From positions 3,209,483-3,273,482 of the forward strand of contig NW_006500351.1 in the NCBI RefSeq assembly GCF_000471905.2: a stretch of DNA of 64,000 bases, given 5' to 3'. Below the pieces are notes generated by a model. It did no database searches, was not told the origin of the DNA, and saw nothing but the letters and a program-made list of their open reading frames with translations. Origin of the DNA: Amborella trichopoda. Its lineage: Eukaryota > Streptophyta > Magnoliopsida > Amborellales > Amborellaceae. This document shows positions 21,207-32,446 of this stretch, in pieces (position 1 is the stretch's first letter; the number at the start of each line of letters is the position of its first letter). The position numbers were made by a program, and so were the translations under genes.

Positions 21207-22373
21207 CTTACTGCCCCTTAGACGGATTGTTCTTGTTTGGCTAGTTTCTTCTTCTATTATCTGCTTTCATTAACTTTTCACATTTTATTTATGGCTGTCG
21301 GGTTCTGGAACCCATTTATCTGGATCGGGGATTTTCTTATCCCTGCATTTGAGAGTGTCTCTAGGGAACAAGTTCCTTCGACTTCGTTCCCAACCATCCT
21401 CTTGAGCAAAGACCCCTTGTCTAGCTCCCAAGTCTTAACCTGGACCGGTGTGAGGCAAGACTTTTAAGTTCCTCACTCCCCATCTCCTCGCGCTAGTGGA
21501 AATTCCACCAAGGCGTCCTGCATCGACAGCACTTCTGTTGCCCCACACATCATGCACCCAGCCTCCGGCAAGCCACTTATTGGTCGGGTTCCTAAGGTAC
21601 ACCGGAAGGCTGCCCAGTCCCTTTCTGCAAAAGGCAAACAAGTTGCCATTGCTTCTGTGGTTCGCCATAAGGCTACCCCCCACATTTCTGCATTATTGGT
21701 CTCTATCCCTAGAGGCTCAACACATCGAGGTGAAAACCCCACAGTCTCCACCCCTCACACACACCACAAGGCTCGGGGGTTACCCACTTGAGTCACACCT
21801 CGGGGCAACCCTTCAGTTACCTTAAGTCCGTGTCCAAGATCGAACCTTCAAAGGCCAAGTCCTATGCATGCTACTCAGATGCATTCCACCGCTCGGGGCA
21901 ATGCCATTATTATGCTAACCCGAGTACACAGGAGACGACCCCCTCATCCTCCTACTCTACATACACAAGCGCACCCAGTAAGGGGCAGCCCTACACATGT
22001 TCTCTTACAGACACATGCTCGTAGTTCTTGGCCTTCTGAGGCCAGATCACTTGCACGAGCCCCGACAGACCCCTAGGTCTCCCGTAATCCTTCTTCAATG
22101 GGCGCACACGCATCACCATCACAGACATCCTCTCACCTTAGTCTCGGGCCTTCTCATGACTCAATCCTGCTTCAATCCACTCCTCCTTCATCGAGCGAGC
22201 ACCTTCAACCTTGGCACTCAAAGGTTTTCCCCAAGATTACCATCCTCACACAGCCTCGATACTTTAGTCATGTCTTTGGAGCTCATAAGAGACCTCGGGG
22301 CATTGACTTGATGGAAGATTGAGTCCTTCATCCTCCTCGCCCCAAGAAGACTCTAGTTCCTGACCCTCATCCA
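21207..22373 (+). other. 5' leader of element c
   Basis: Homologous to the element b leader (14240-15000, inverted) and the start of element a. Short ORFs are present (21552-21791, 21788-22024), but there is no recognisable domain and no in-frame link to gag. Confidence 0.55.
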
Positions 22374-23600
22374 TTGCCGCACTTGATGGAGACAGCTCTT
22401 TCCCATGCAAGAAGAGCTGACCAGCTGCAACCAAGATCGCAATTTTGGTGTGAGGTCCAGCAAAACCTCAAGTCTAAACGCGATAGAGGTCTGCAAATTT
22501 TTACTAGGGAGATGACCAAGGCAGTCAAAACAACCAATTCTGACAACCCTCTTCACATGAATCCCTTCTACCTCCTTCAGAAGATGAAGCCTGAAGAAGA
22601 GCTCCATGAGCCCTGTGATATTGTTACTGTCATAGAAGAAGACCTAGTCCCTCAATAGCCACGATCCCAAGACCTTCGAGAACCGATCCAAACACGATCA
22701 GCATATAAGAGTCGAGTTCAGTCAGGGCATGCTAGCCCCCTACTAACTGACCTACCACGTACGAGCTGTCAAGTTCACAAGCCCTCAGTTGCCACTAACG
22801 TTGACCTCTATAGAGAAACAGTCTGCATAATGGTTATAAGCTAGCCCGGTGATGCGCAAGAAGAGCGTATGAACAAGTTTGAGGATATGGTGCGCACGAT
22901 GATGGAAAAGATCGATCATATTGACACCGCACGCCAGTCAGCTAACCATGAGGTCAATTCCCATCACTCTGATGGTGCACCCCCATGGTAGCCCCCTCCT
23001 TCTACGTCAAAGGACAATTTTGTCCTTCATCCCGTCTCTCAGACAGACATTGATGCTATGGTCACCCATAGCAAAAAGAACAGACAAATCCCATGGATAC
23101 AGGGTGCAACGCCTTATCAAAGGCCATATCCCTCGTATATTGATCAGGTCCTGTTTCCCTCATATTATAAGAAAGGGGAGTTTCCTTTATTCAATAGAAC
23201 CATGTCCCCAAACCAGCATATTGCCCACTTCCATACAGCATGTCGAGAAACAGCGGCTGACAGGAGACTTCTTCTCTGACAAATCGTTGTGACCCTCGAT
23301 GGCCCAGCATTTCAACGGTATGCTAGACTTCCTCCAAACTCAGTGCATACATAGGAGGAGATGGAGAAACTGTTCTATCAATGCTTCTGCGAGGTCGAGA
23401 GAGAGGTTCAAACCATCAAATTTCTCACCCTGACTCAAGACGCTGAAGAGCCCATGGATCAGTTCATAACAAGATGGAGAAATTTAGCTTCTCACCATCT
23501 TAATCCTATGCCTGAGAAGGAAGCAGTCCAAACTTGCGTGCGGAACATGTGACCCGAGATCACGCTACATGTCGAGGCCTCTAATCGACCTCCATGTCAG
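22374..23600 (+). pseudogene. Gag with retrotransposon gag core domain (element c)
   Basis: The N-terminal block (22374-22658) matches elements a and b. The core follows in broken frames from 23050: PYQRPYPSYIDQVLFPSYYK, MSPNQHIAHFHTACRE, VVTLDGPAFQRYARLPPNS, then EEMEKLFYQCFCEVEREVQT and DQFITRWRNLASHHL. This is the Retrotrans_gag pattern (H..F, A..W/RY..LP..S, F...F, E....F..RWR). It would build the virus-like particle. Stops at 22656, 23278 and 23550 show decay. Confidence 0.8.
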
Positions 23601-24530
23601 AGTTGATCTCTAAATCAGTTCTCATAGAAAGTTTATCACGCCACCATGGTGGAACACGACAACCATCTATAAGCTCAGCAAACAACCGGGGCAACGGTAG
23701 CTCTCAGAATAAGATACGGGGCAGCCAACAGAATGGGGTAATCAGTGCAGCCGTCATGGTCACTGACTCAAAGAAGGCTCCCTCCCAAACTTTGGACCTC
23801 TCTAAAGGGGTAGGCAAGACAAAGGTAATACCCCAGACTGGCAAGAAACAACAGTCGTACAATCGGGTACCCCCACCAACCAACCCATATCGGGGTGAGT
23901 GTTTCACCAGGCATAAGAACAAGGTCCATCTCTTCGAGAAGTAATGGGTCCCTACGTTGTTTCTATTATTATTGGAACAGAATATAATCCAGCTTCCAGA
24001 AGCCAAGTCCCCCGAGCAACTTGGCCTTGACACTCATGCGAATTATTGTGCTAACCATCGGAGGATCAATCATCCCACAGATGACTGTTACACACTGAAA
24101 CATATTATCTAGGCCCTGATTCAAAAGGGTCAGATAAAGCTTGAAGACTTAAAGAAGGCCTTTGGTGCAGCCGAGGCCTCCCATGCCGTAACCATCCAAA
24201 ACGAAGATGAAATGCCTGCTAGCCTTTACGCGTTCTTCATTATAATGCTTTAGGAAGGCAAAATCACACTGAAGCTGGCAAGGAAATCATGTCGCCTTGC
24301 TAAGGGGACTGAAGATTGTTGGTGTCCGTATCGTCAGATAAGAGGCCATTACTTGTTGGAATGCACAAGCTTCCTTGATATATTCGCAAAGAAAATGCAG
24401 GAGTGTCAGAAGTTTTACAATCTCCCCGTAAGTGATCCCCAAGTCATTACTCTATTAGGGCAAGAAAATCTCACAAAGCAGGACCTTTCTAGCAATGACT
24501 CGGACTCCGTCGAATCCTCGACTTCCTAGC
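23594..24530 (+). pseudogene. Gag C-terminal His/Cys region (element c)
   Basis: After SRHHGGTRQPSISS (about 23633-23670) comes the Tat-type metal-binding motif NYCANHRRINHPTDDCYTLK (24042-24101), followed by ALIQKGQIKLEDLKKAFGAA. A second, related C..Y...GHYLLEC motif follows at about 24322-24370. The paired motifs mirror the duplicated module in element b. Broken by stops at 24108 and 24250. Confidence 0.7.
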
Positions 24531-25720
24531 CATGGATAGTCTACCATGGCCGAACCATACTCAAGTCCTTAAGGCGAGAAGCAGTTCACTAAGCTAGAGC
24601 TGTTCGCAAGCCCAGCGAGGCAAATCAAACATCACCTTAGAAAATCAGAAAGAGACTACCACTAAGGGCTACTCGCCGAAGAAACAAGACCGTTCAACCC
24701 ACAGTCGAGCAGGAATTTCTCAGGTCCCTTCCGCCACTGCCAACTTTACAGGACTTCATCCCTGACACAATCCTTCTTCCTTCTTCATCCTATTAAGAAG
24801 ACATTCCCATGCCATCTCCCACTCAGCACATGTCCAATGAGGGTGACAATGTTGAAAGCACTCCCCAACGGTTTGAGGGGAAAGACCTAAAATACCCCCT
24901 GCACTCGTCCATTCCTGGTGATGATGCAAAAAGCTGCCCGGATCAGTCTAATGAGGGGAACGACCTTAAAAGTCCCCCACCTTTTAAACCTTCTCCTTCT
25001 TCTTCTCCTGCTTCTCATTCCCCCTCTTCTACGTCCCCTGTAGGTACAACCTTGATATGCCCGAACTTCGAGGCTCTCGACCAAGAATTTGAAGGAGTCA
25101 ATATAAGCAAGACGCAGCGGAAACGATTGAGAAAGACCCTGGCATAGGCCGCATAATTCCTAACAGTTGCTGATGCCTAGGCAGCTAAGGCCAAGGCAGA
25201 GCCACCTTCTTCAAAGAAGCACAAGAAGTGAAAGCCAAAGAAACCACAGTGGCCCCCTGAGCTTGACTTTGAGCAAAGACAGAGAGAATAAAATGGGCAA
25301 AGCTCATACTCTCAGGGAGCTTGCCACATGGTGTAAATTTCAGGAGCAATAACCACCACGGGGCATATAAATCTTAGATCAAGGAGGACGCTGCAGCCTC
25401 CACTGTAGAAGTCAAGCACCTTGAAGTTCATCACTCTGCCACTGCCCCTTAATCCAAAGACCAGTCTACCTATCTTACAACTCCCTAGGGTCCTTCCTAA
25501 TCCCAATACTTCAAACAATCCACCTATTCTCAAATTCCCTGAGACCCCTTTGATCCCATACACTCAGTTTCTTCCAAAACCTCAAACTTCTGTCACGCAA
25601 ACCAAGCCCATTGTGCAATCAAGTCACCCAGCCGACCAAAATAAACCTTCTCCACCCAAACGTGCTCTTCAGCCCAACATAACACCCAAATCAGTGGCAG
25701 GAGCACAAGGCCTAGATCAA
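24531..25720 (+). pseudogene. Gag-protease Pro/Ser-rich spacer (element c)
   Basis: Contains PSPSSSPASHSPSSTSPVG (about 24991-25050) and a Pro-rich stretch (25421-25700). Homologous to 11428-12126 in element b. No catalytic motif was seen. Confidence 0.5.
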
Positions 25721-26265
25721 GAAAAGGTGAAATATGATGTGATAGGGCATCGACGGAAACTTTCGGCTCTTCTCAGCGCCCTCATGCTCTCAAAGGATTA
25801 CTAGATGGCTTTGGTTCAACCTCTCTCTAACCCATAAGTGTACAAAATCGAAGTAGAATCTATTGAGGTCGACCTGGAAATTTTAGAAGGATGTATGCCA
25901 ATCACCTTTTCAGAGGATGATCCGCAGCTTGGGGAAAAATTTCATAATCGCCCTCTCTTCGTTACTGGTGAATTACATGCATGCCCCATCAACCGAATTA
26001 TGTTAGATAGAGGATCGACAGTCAACCTTATTCTAAGGAGGATCCTTACTCGATTAGGGTTGGGGTTCGAAGATCCTATCCAAACCCACGTCACAGTCCA
26101 AGAGTTCAACAAATCAGGAGAGAAGCCAGCTGACACAGTACACCTTCGTTTTAAGATCGGTGAGTTGAACGATTATGCCTAGTTTCATGTAATCAACACC
26201 AACACTTCTTACAATATTCTCCTCGGTCGACCATGGCTCCATGACCAGGGGGTGGTTCTATCAAT
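25721..26265 (+). pseudogene. Retropepsin-like protease (element c)
   Basis: VKYDVIGHRRKLSALLSALM, then VESIEVDLEILEGC, then the active-site region ACPINRIMLDRGSTVNLILR (25981-26040) and [17 protein letters not shown] (26203-26253), the flap/C-terminal hallmark of gypsy proteases. The usual D-G-G-S is D-R-G-S. Stops at 25802 and 26180 break the frame. It would process Gag in an active element. Confidence 0.75.
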
Positions 26266-27240
26266 ATTACACCAATGTTTCAAGTATAACTAATACAAGA
26301 GACAGCATATGGTCTATGCTAACAAAAGACCATTCCCTGCGGTCGAAACTCACTATGCTAATGCTAAATGTTACTTCACAAATCTGGCATCAAGGAGCCA
26401 AACGATGGAGGTCACAAGTCTACAATCAAGACAGCGTCTTTGTCTCATGAAGATGTTGAGGATGTTAGGAGAATATTGGTGAACATGTTCAAAGAGGAAG
26501 AAAGGCAAGGCAAAATCTTACCCCTAATCACCCTTCATTCTAACATCCCAACCATCATCCCTCAAGAAACTCCTTCTTCACTTGAAAAGGAGTCTTCGCC
26601 CTCGACCCCCAGTTCTGAGCCACCTTGGTCGGAAGATGAACCAGATATCATTCCTGATATTGAGCAACCAAAGGGATAGAATTCCTGGTTCCAAGGATCA
26701 CCTGTACGTCGGACCAGCAGAAAGTCCTGCATATCCCCATTGCGCTCTTGAAAGCCAAAGTGGAACGATAATCGCCGTGAAATATTTTTTAAAATTTGGT
26801 TGTTATAAGTATAGAGGATGCTCCTCGGACCGGTGACCAGCTAAAACTTCTACTTTACCCCGACCTCTCAGGAGGAGAGCAGTTCAATAAAGAGAAACTT
26901 TCTTCCCCTCAAGGATAAGATCCCCTAGCAAACTTAAGAACTGAAGTTCGCAATCTCTAGAGTCAGTTGGAGGTCATGCGTATCGCTTCAAACATCTTAA
27001 GGACTTCGTGCCATAAACTAAAAGCTATGATGAGCTTGAAGTAAATGCGCCACTAAGGGAGGCCGAAGCCCCTCATGACTGGAGTATCTATAGCAACCAG
27101 GCTCACCACATCATGAGGAAAATGAACTATGAGCCCTTGGCCAATCAGACATTAAGAGGAGAAAAAGCAACGACTCCCCATTTCGAAGCTATCCAAGTCG
27201 TGGCAGCCCACCATGGGGCTAAACAAGCCCTAGGGTATTA
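26266..27240 (+). pseudogene. Post-protease helical region (element c)
   Basis: HQCFKYN.YKRQHMVYANKR (26271-26325), then ETHYANAKCYF, VRRILVNMFKEEERQGKILP (26464-26523), a Pro/Ser/Glu-rich stretch (26560-26679) and an ELEVR/LQ.QLEV-type helix at about 26930-27010. It is collinear with 10900-9840 of element b. In RT-bearing gypsy elements the RT would follow here, but no RT residues can be found. Confidence 0.6.
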
Positions 27241-27410
27241 GCTTCTTGGGGCAATAAAAGTGTCGAGAGGCATTCAAGAAAGGAAATCACATGAGGTGCA
27301 GCAAAAGTAAGAAGAGAATGAAATCATGCAGCAAAGTCATTCAAAAGAGAGAAGCACTTTATTCATCAGTTAAAAACTTTTACAAGTACTGGCAAAAGGA
27401 AATGACATGT

Positions 27411-27982
27411 TCAGAAGCTATCGATCATCTTATTGATCTCTGCGATGCACGCTATCGGAGAAGTCTCGGTGCCCTGGACACGCTCCTTCAGTTCCGCCAC
27501 CATTTGAGTCTCCTCTGCCATCACACAGTTTCCAACTCAATTGTGCCATTGAGTTCGGAAAAATCTTCAACCAAAGAGGTCTCCATGGCCCTCCTCTAAA
27601 CCATCTTCGTTTTAAGGCCAGCGAATTACTGCCTCAATATTCGCATCTCCACTCTGATTTCAATCACTCTCTTGAAGCTTCCTTGTGCCTCCCTCTTAAG
27701 ATCCTGCTGATGGTCAGTTATCGTAGCCTTCTTCTTGATGTAAGCATCTTTCTTCTCACGACGACCCAAGATCGACTCTTCCAAGAAGGCTAGCCTACTA
27801 GTTTCTTCCTCATGATGTAGCGCCCCCAACCACCAGCTCTCCAACTCGTTTAGAGTTGCATTAAAATGGGAAAGCACTTCTAGTACACTCCCGACCGCAG
27901 TAGGCGCAGCGAACTCCCTCAGCTTTGACAAAGCTTTGCCCACCAAAGAAAGGCCCTCCTCATAAAGAAGAAGCGAAACCAC
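27411..27982 (-). pseudogene. Antisense coiled-coil ORF (aORF) of element c
   Basis: On the - strand, 27982-27626 is an open 118-codon stretch (EGLSLVGKALSKLREFAAPT, EESILGRREKKDAYIKKKAT, QQDLKREAQGSFKRVIEI). Frameshifted continuation reads ETQMVAELKERVQGTETSP and INKMIDSF before a stop at 27411. This tail matches VNEIIDHFS at the end of the element b aORF, and the downstream sequence also matches. Both ORFs converge with gag-pro. The predicted product is a charged coiled-coil protein of unknown function. Confidence 0.6.
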
Positions 27983-28499
27983 TTGGAGAGTTAGCTTTAA
28001 TTCATGTGAAGAGTAAGAGGATGGTTACAGGCCAAAAGACGAAGCGAAGCCACTACAAGAAGTTAGCTTTAGTCCATCCGACATGTATATCAAACATATA
28101 AGCCAGATATCTTACCTGACTTGTACATAACACATACAACATAGGATTCATTCGACGTGTATATCAAACACACAAAGCAGGCTAGACCGGGCGAGGAACC
28201 TTCCTATGATGGAAAGCATACCTTGTTCATAGTGGATGCCCTTCCACAGAACAACATGGTCGTCACTATTGTGCTGAAGGATTTGGCTTCCAATAGGTAC
28301 CACAAGCCACTCCTTACTATCATTAACCACTATTTGCAGGCTCATGAACATCCCATGCATAGCTCATTACCGAACATCTCAAACCCCACACGCGACTTAT
28401 CACCACATGCGAGCATTACTATCCACATCATGATAAGCCACACTATCGATGAGTGCCGTCTGAAGTCAGTGCCGGTTTCGTCTGTCAACCCTCAGCACT

Positions 28500-28785
28500 A
28501 GTTGAGCCTATTGATGCCCAACTCCAGTTGTGTGCCAATGGCTAGCAACGACTGAGTCTGTCAACACTCAGCACTGGTTATGTCTGTTAATACTTAGCAT
28601 CGACTACGTCTGCTAACCCTTAGCGCCGATTGCGTCTGTCAACCCTCAGCGTCGGTTGAGCCTATCGATGCCCAGCGCCTGTTGCATGCCAACGGATAGC
28701 GCCAGCTGAGTCTGTCAACACTCAGCTCCAATTGAGATTACCAATATCCAATGTCGGTTGTGCCCTCTAAAGGCCAATGCTGACT
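28500..28785 (+). repeat. 26-bp minisatellite in 3' region of element c
   Basis: About eleven imperfect units of roughly 26 bp, consensus near GTTGAGTCTGTCAACCCTCAGCGCCG. Units share GTC-TGTCAAC and CAGCRCCG blocks, so part of each unit is self-complementary (GTTG...CAAC). Confidence 0.75.
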
Positions 28786-30508
28786 GTGATTGGATCTCTC
28801 ACACGTGCCATGAAATCTAGTCGTGACACCTCAAACTCAGATGTGCCGACTGATAGCCATCTTCATGTCCTTCAGCTCCACCTGACACACGAGTGAATGT
28901 CAATCGTTACCATGTCTCGCTGCTCCTCTTGACACACGAAAGAGGTAACCGTGCACTTTCTCTGTGACAGTTCACCTCCCACGATGGTTCATCTCCTGCA
29001 ACCGTACACCTTCCACGACGGTCCACCTCATGTGACCGTTCGTTTCCTGTCAAAGCTTCTCCTACACGACTGGAAACCCACTCCAAAACTTTCCCGCCTG
29101 TGTTTTTGGTCGACGTCACCAGAACCACATCAAAAGCTTCTGCAAATTTTCTATAATCCCCAGGAACCTCTGCGAAATCCCAGTAACGCTGGAAAACTCA
29201 CTTAGAGATTTTCCTCTACCGTATTTTGGTTGGGAAGTCACCAAAAGCTTTTGCAAACTTTCCCTAACTCCCCGGGAAACCCTTAAAACCCTCGAAAAAT
29301 GCCAAGGATAGAGCCCTTCCCTCCACCAAAAAGTCCTCTATGCTAAAAACTCTCTCTGCAACTTCACCAAATTTTTGGCAAAGTTTGCTCACCAAAGGCC
29401 TTCCCTGCAAGACCACCGGAAATCCCACTGTTTGCTGAAAACCTTCCATGCAACACTTTTGCTGGAGTCCCACTGCTTGCCAAAACTTCAACCAGGCAAC
29501 CTCTCCTCAATAAGAAAAATTTTGTTCAAGATTTTTTACCCTGGGTGAAAAGTAAAGAAAATGGGATTTTACCCCCTTATATAGACCACACTACCCTCGA
29601 ACACCCCTCACAAACTGAGAATCCCAGTCGTGTCCAAGGGAAGCCAAACGACGATGAGCCAAGACGGGCTTTGACCCGAGGTTTGAGTCAACACTCGCCG
29701 TCGCCTGTAAAATTCCAACAAATGGGCCAGAACGGGTCAGGCTTGGCTCATGACTCAAGTATCAATCCATGCTCAGTGCCGGTTGACTTGGAGTCGAGTG
29801 AATTCCAAACAACCCTAGGGTTGGTTGATTTGGCACCAGGTGAATTTCAAACAACCCTAGCGCCAGTTGACTTAGCATCGGTTGTGTTCAACGATATCAT
29901 GGGTCGTTCACAGTGCCAGCTGAGTTTTTAACAACCCAACGCTAATTGTGTTTTTAAGAACTCAGCACCGATTGAATGCTCGCGAGAAAAAAGTATTGCT
30001 ACACCTGGCACAGGCTAAATTTCAAGCCCTTTATTGTCACCAATTTCCAGTTGAAGTTGTGTATGTCCCACCACTATCCCCAGTGGAGTTGCACCCAAGC
30101 CATGACCTATCATCCCCAATGGAGTCAAGAGCGAACCACTGTCCCTCATCCCCCAGTAGGAGTCACACCCATACTGCAGCCCATCATCCCCAGTGGAGTT
30201 AGGGTCATCCTTACTTCTTCAACTCCCAATGGGTCTGTTTCACACCAAGCTATCTTATACCCATGGAGTCGAGCTACCTGTCATAAGCCAATTCTCCATA
30301 GAGTCTCATCTTTCACCAGGGAGTAAGCTTGCCCCCTTAATCTCCAGTGAAGTTCGCTTTCATTCGCCAACCCTCGTTGGGCCACCATCCCCATCTGAGC
30401 CCTTTGCTTGTGTATGGCCTTAACCATTTTATCTCCAGGGAGCTAGATTGCCAACCACAGACCTATTCCTCATGGAGCTTCCCCTACATGGCGACCCACA
30501 CAATGGTC
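28786..30508 (+). other. 3' untranslated region of element c
   Basis: Non-coding sequence with scattered short ORFs. 29765-29960 holds a loose tandem motif (GTTGACTTGGCACCGG...TTTCAAACAACCCTAG, about 45-60 bp). 30050-30330 holds a loose ATCCCCAGTGGAGT motif, repeated. No protein family was recognised. Confidence 0.5.
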
Positions 30509-30945
30509 TAGATGTATGACCCTAAACTGCATGGTCCAAACTATATAACCATAAACTATAGCGGAGGTCTAGCTGCATGACCCTAAACTGCACAGCCCAG
30601 GTCTAATTGCACGATATTAAACTGCATGGTCCTAGTTGCATGACTTTAAACTACATAACCATGGTCCAAACTATATGACCTTAAACTGTAGCGGAGGTCT
30701 AGCTGCATGACCTTAAATTGCCTGGTCTTAGTTGCATGACTTTAAACTGCATAACCATGGTCTAAACTATATGACCTTAAACTGTAGCAGAGGTCTAGTT
30801 GCACGACCTTAAACTGCATGGTCCTACATGTATGACTTTAAACTACATAACCACGATCCAGCTGTATGACCATAAACCATAGTGCACATCCTGGCTGCAT
30901 GACGATAAACTGCTTTGCACAGGTCCAGGAGGTATGACCATAAAC
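30509..30945 (+). repeat. Higher-order tandem repeat in 3' region of element c
   Basis: About thirteen monomers of about 33 bp built on GCATGACCTTAAACTGCATGGTCC. Monomer types alternate (GGTCTAGCTGCATGACC, GGTCCAAACTATATGACC, TAGTTGCATGACTTTAAACT). This gives a higher-order period of about 125 bp (compare 30530-30655, 30655-30780 and 30780-30860). Related monomers reappear at 31290-31385. Confidence 0.75.
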
Positions 30946-31399
30946 TCGCCCCCATGTACACGCACATGCACACGTCTTTACGTGCACTTTTACGCATGCC
31001 TTCCTTAACATAACTATTAGTGTGCATGCACCACCTTCACTACCTCCTCAGTGAGTTCATTCCTTTCATCACTAGACCTCATTCCCCAGTTAGTCTTACC
31101 CACGCTCACAAAACGGCGAACCATCCCGCCATCCAAACTTGTTGTAAAATAGTGAGTCACCATCGTCCACTTACATTTCATACATCATCCATCTGTCATA
31201 GGTAGCCTCATGTCATCTCTCTAAAAGTGAGTCAAACCACCACCATACTCACTCCATGGCCTCCACAGACTGCCATTCATCACCACCACAGTCCAGTTGT
31301 ATGACCTTCAACCATAGTGAATGTCCTGACCGCATGATTTTAAATTGTTTCGCATAGGTCCAGAAGGCATGACCTTAAACACGCCTTCACAAAAAAATG

Positions 31400-32446
31400 A
31401 TGAAATAACAAGCATGGTATATACCTTAACAAGGGAACACCATGAGTAAAAATAACGGACGGGCATGGTCATGAAACCATGAGTAAAAGAGTTTCATGAA
31501 TAAAACAAAATCAGGCACGGTGAAAACCCGAAAGGGCATCATGAGTAAAAATAGATGAAAAGGGTGGACATGGCCGAAAAGTCATGGTTAAAAGAGTCAC
31601 AAAATAAAAAGAAGTTGGTGAAAACCGTCTCTACCACGCCGCTTCCCAAATTCAACTGAAAATCCGCAAAGGACGCTTGGACCAATAACTAGGTTGATGC
31701 AGCACTCGCCTCAATAGGCGGCTTCAGCCCTCACTTAAAAGAAGAAAATCCTTGGTAGCATAATGTCAGGAATTCAAAAATACAAGCTTCAAAGAAAAGA
31801 TTCTGACAGCCTGAGTCCAATTGTAAAGGAACTCGAAAGACAAAAGACTCTCCAAGATGGAAAGACAAGTCTCATGAGGAAGAACATTATTCCCACGAGG
31901 TCACAAATACACTCTAGAAACAAACACTACAAAAGCAAGAAATTCGCAAAGCCAGGGCAAAACCTGCCAGAGACTTCAGCTCGCCTACCCAGCACGCCTA
32001 GACCTTCAGGATCAGCTAATAAACCTGCCCCTCACTGGACTCGATAGACGAGACCTACAGTGGTGCTTTGATCTTCAAAATCAAATCTGGTGTAGCAGCA
32101 AATAGTTATGACCAAAAGCAAACAAACGAACACATACCAAATGGGAACAATGCCCTTCAACATGGCACTCAATTGCTAGACAAGCCTGATTCTGATTGAT
32201 GAGGTCTATACCAAATCCTCAGCTTCAGAATCACCTATAGTCCTCATGAGGGTGAGGACTTCGACAAGATTCCTAAAAAGAGTCTCTTCTCCCCCTAAAG
32301 TCTCCACGAACTGACCCGCGAACAATGTATCCCTACGTCTGACCAGCCTAGTTACACCATTACGTGAATCTCCTCGGCATTCATGTGGTTCTGTGCCTAG
32401 GAAGGAAAAAGTAAAAGCTGAAGGAAATTTTCCAAATAATTGTCTT
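31400..32446 (+). other. 3' end of element c internal region
   Basis: 31420-31620 contains repeated CATGAGTAAAA and GGGCATGG motifs. A purine run at 31737-31748 could be a polypurine tract, but the LTR start could not be fixed. The open stretch 31763-32047 has no recognisable domain. Confidence 0.4.
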
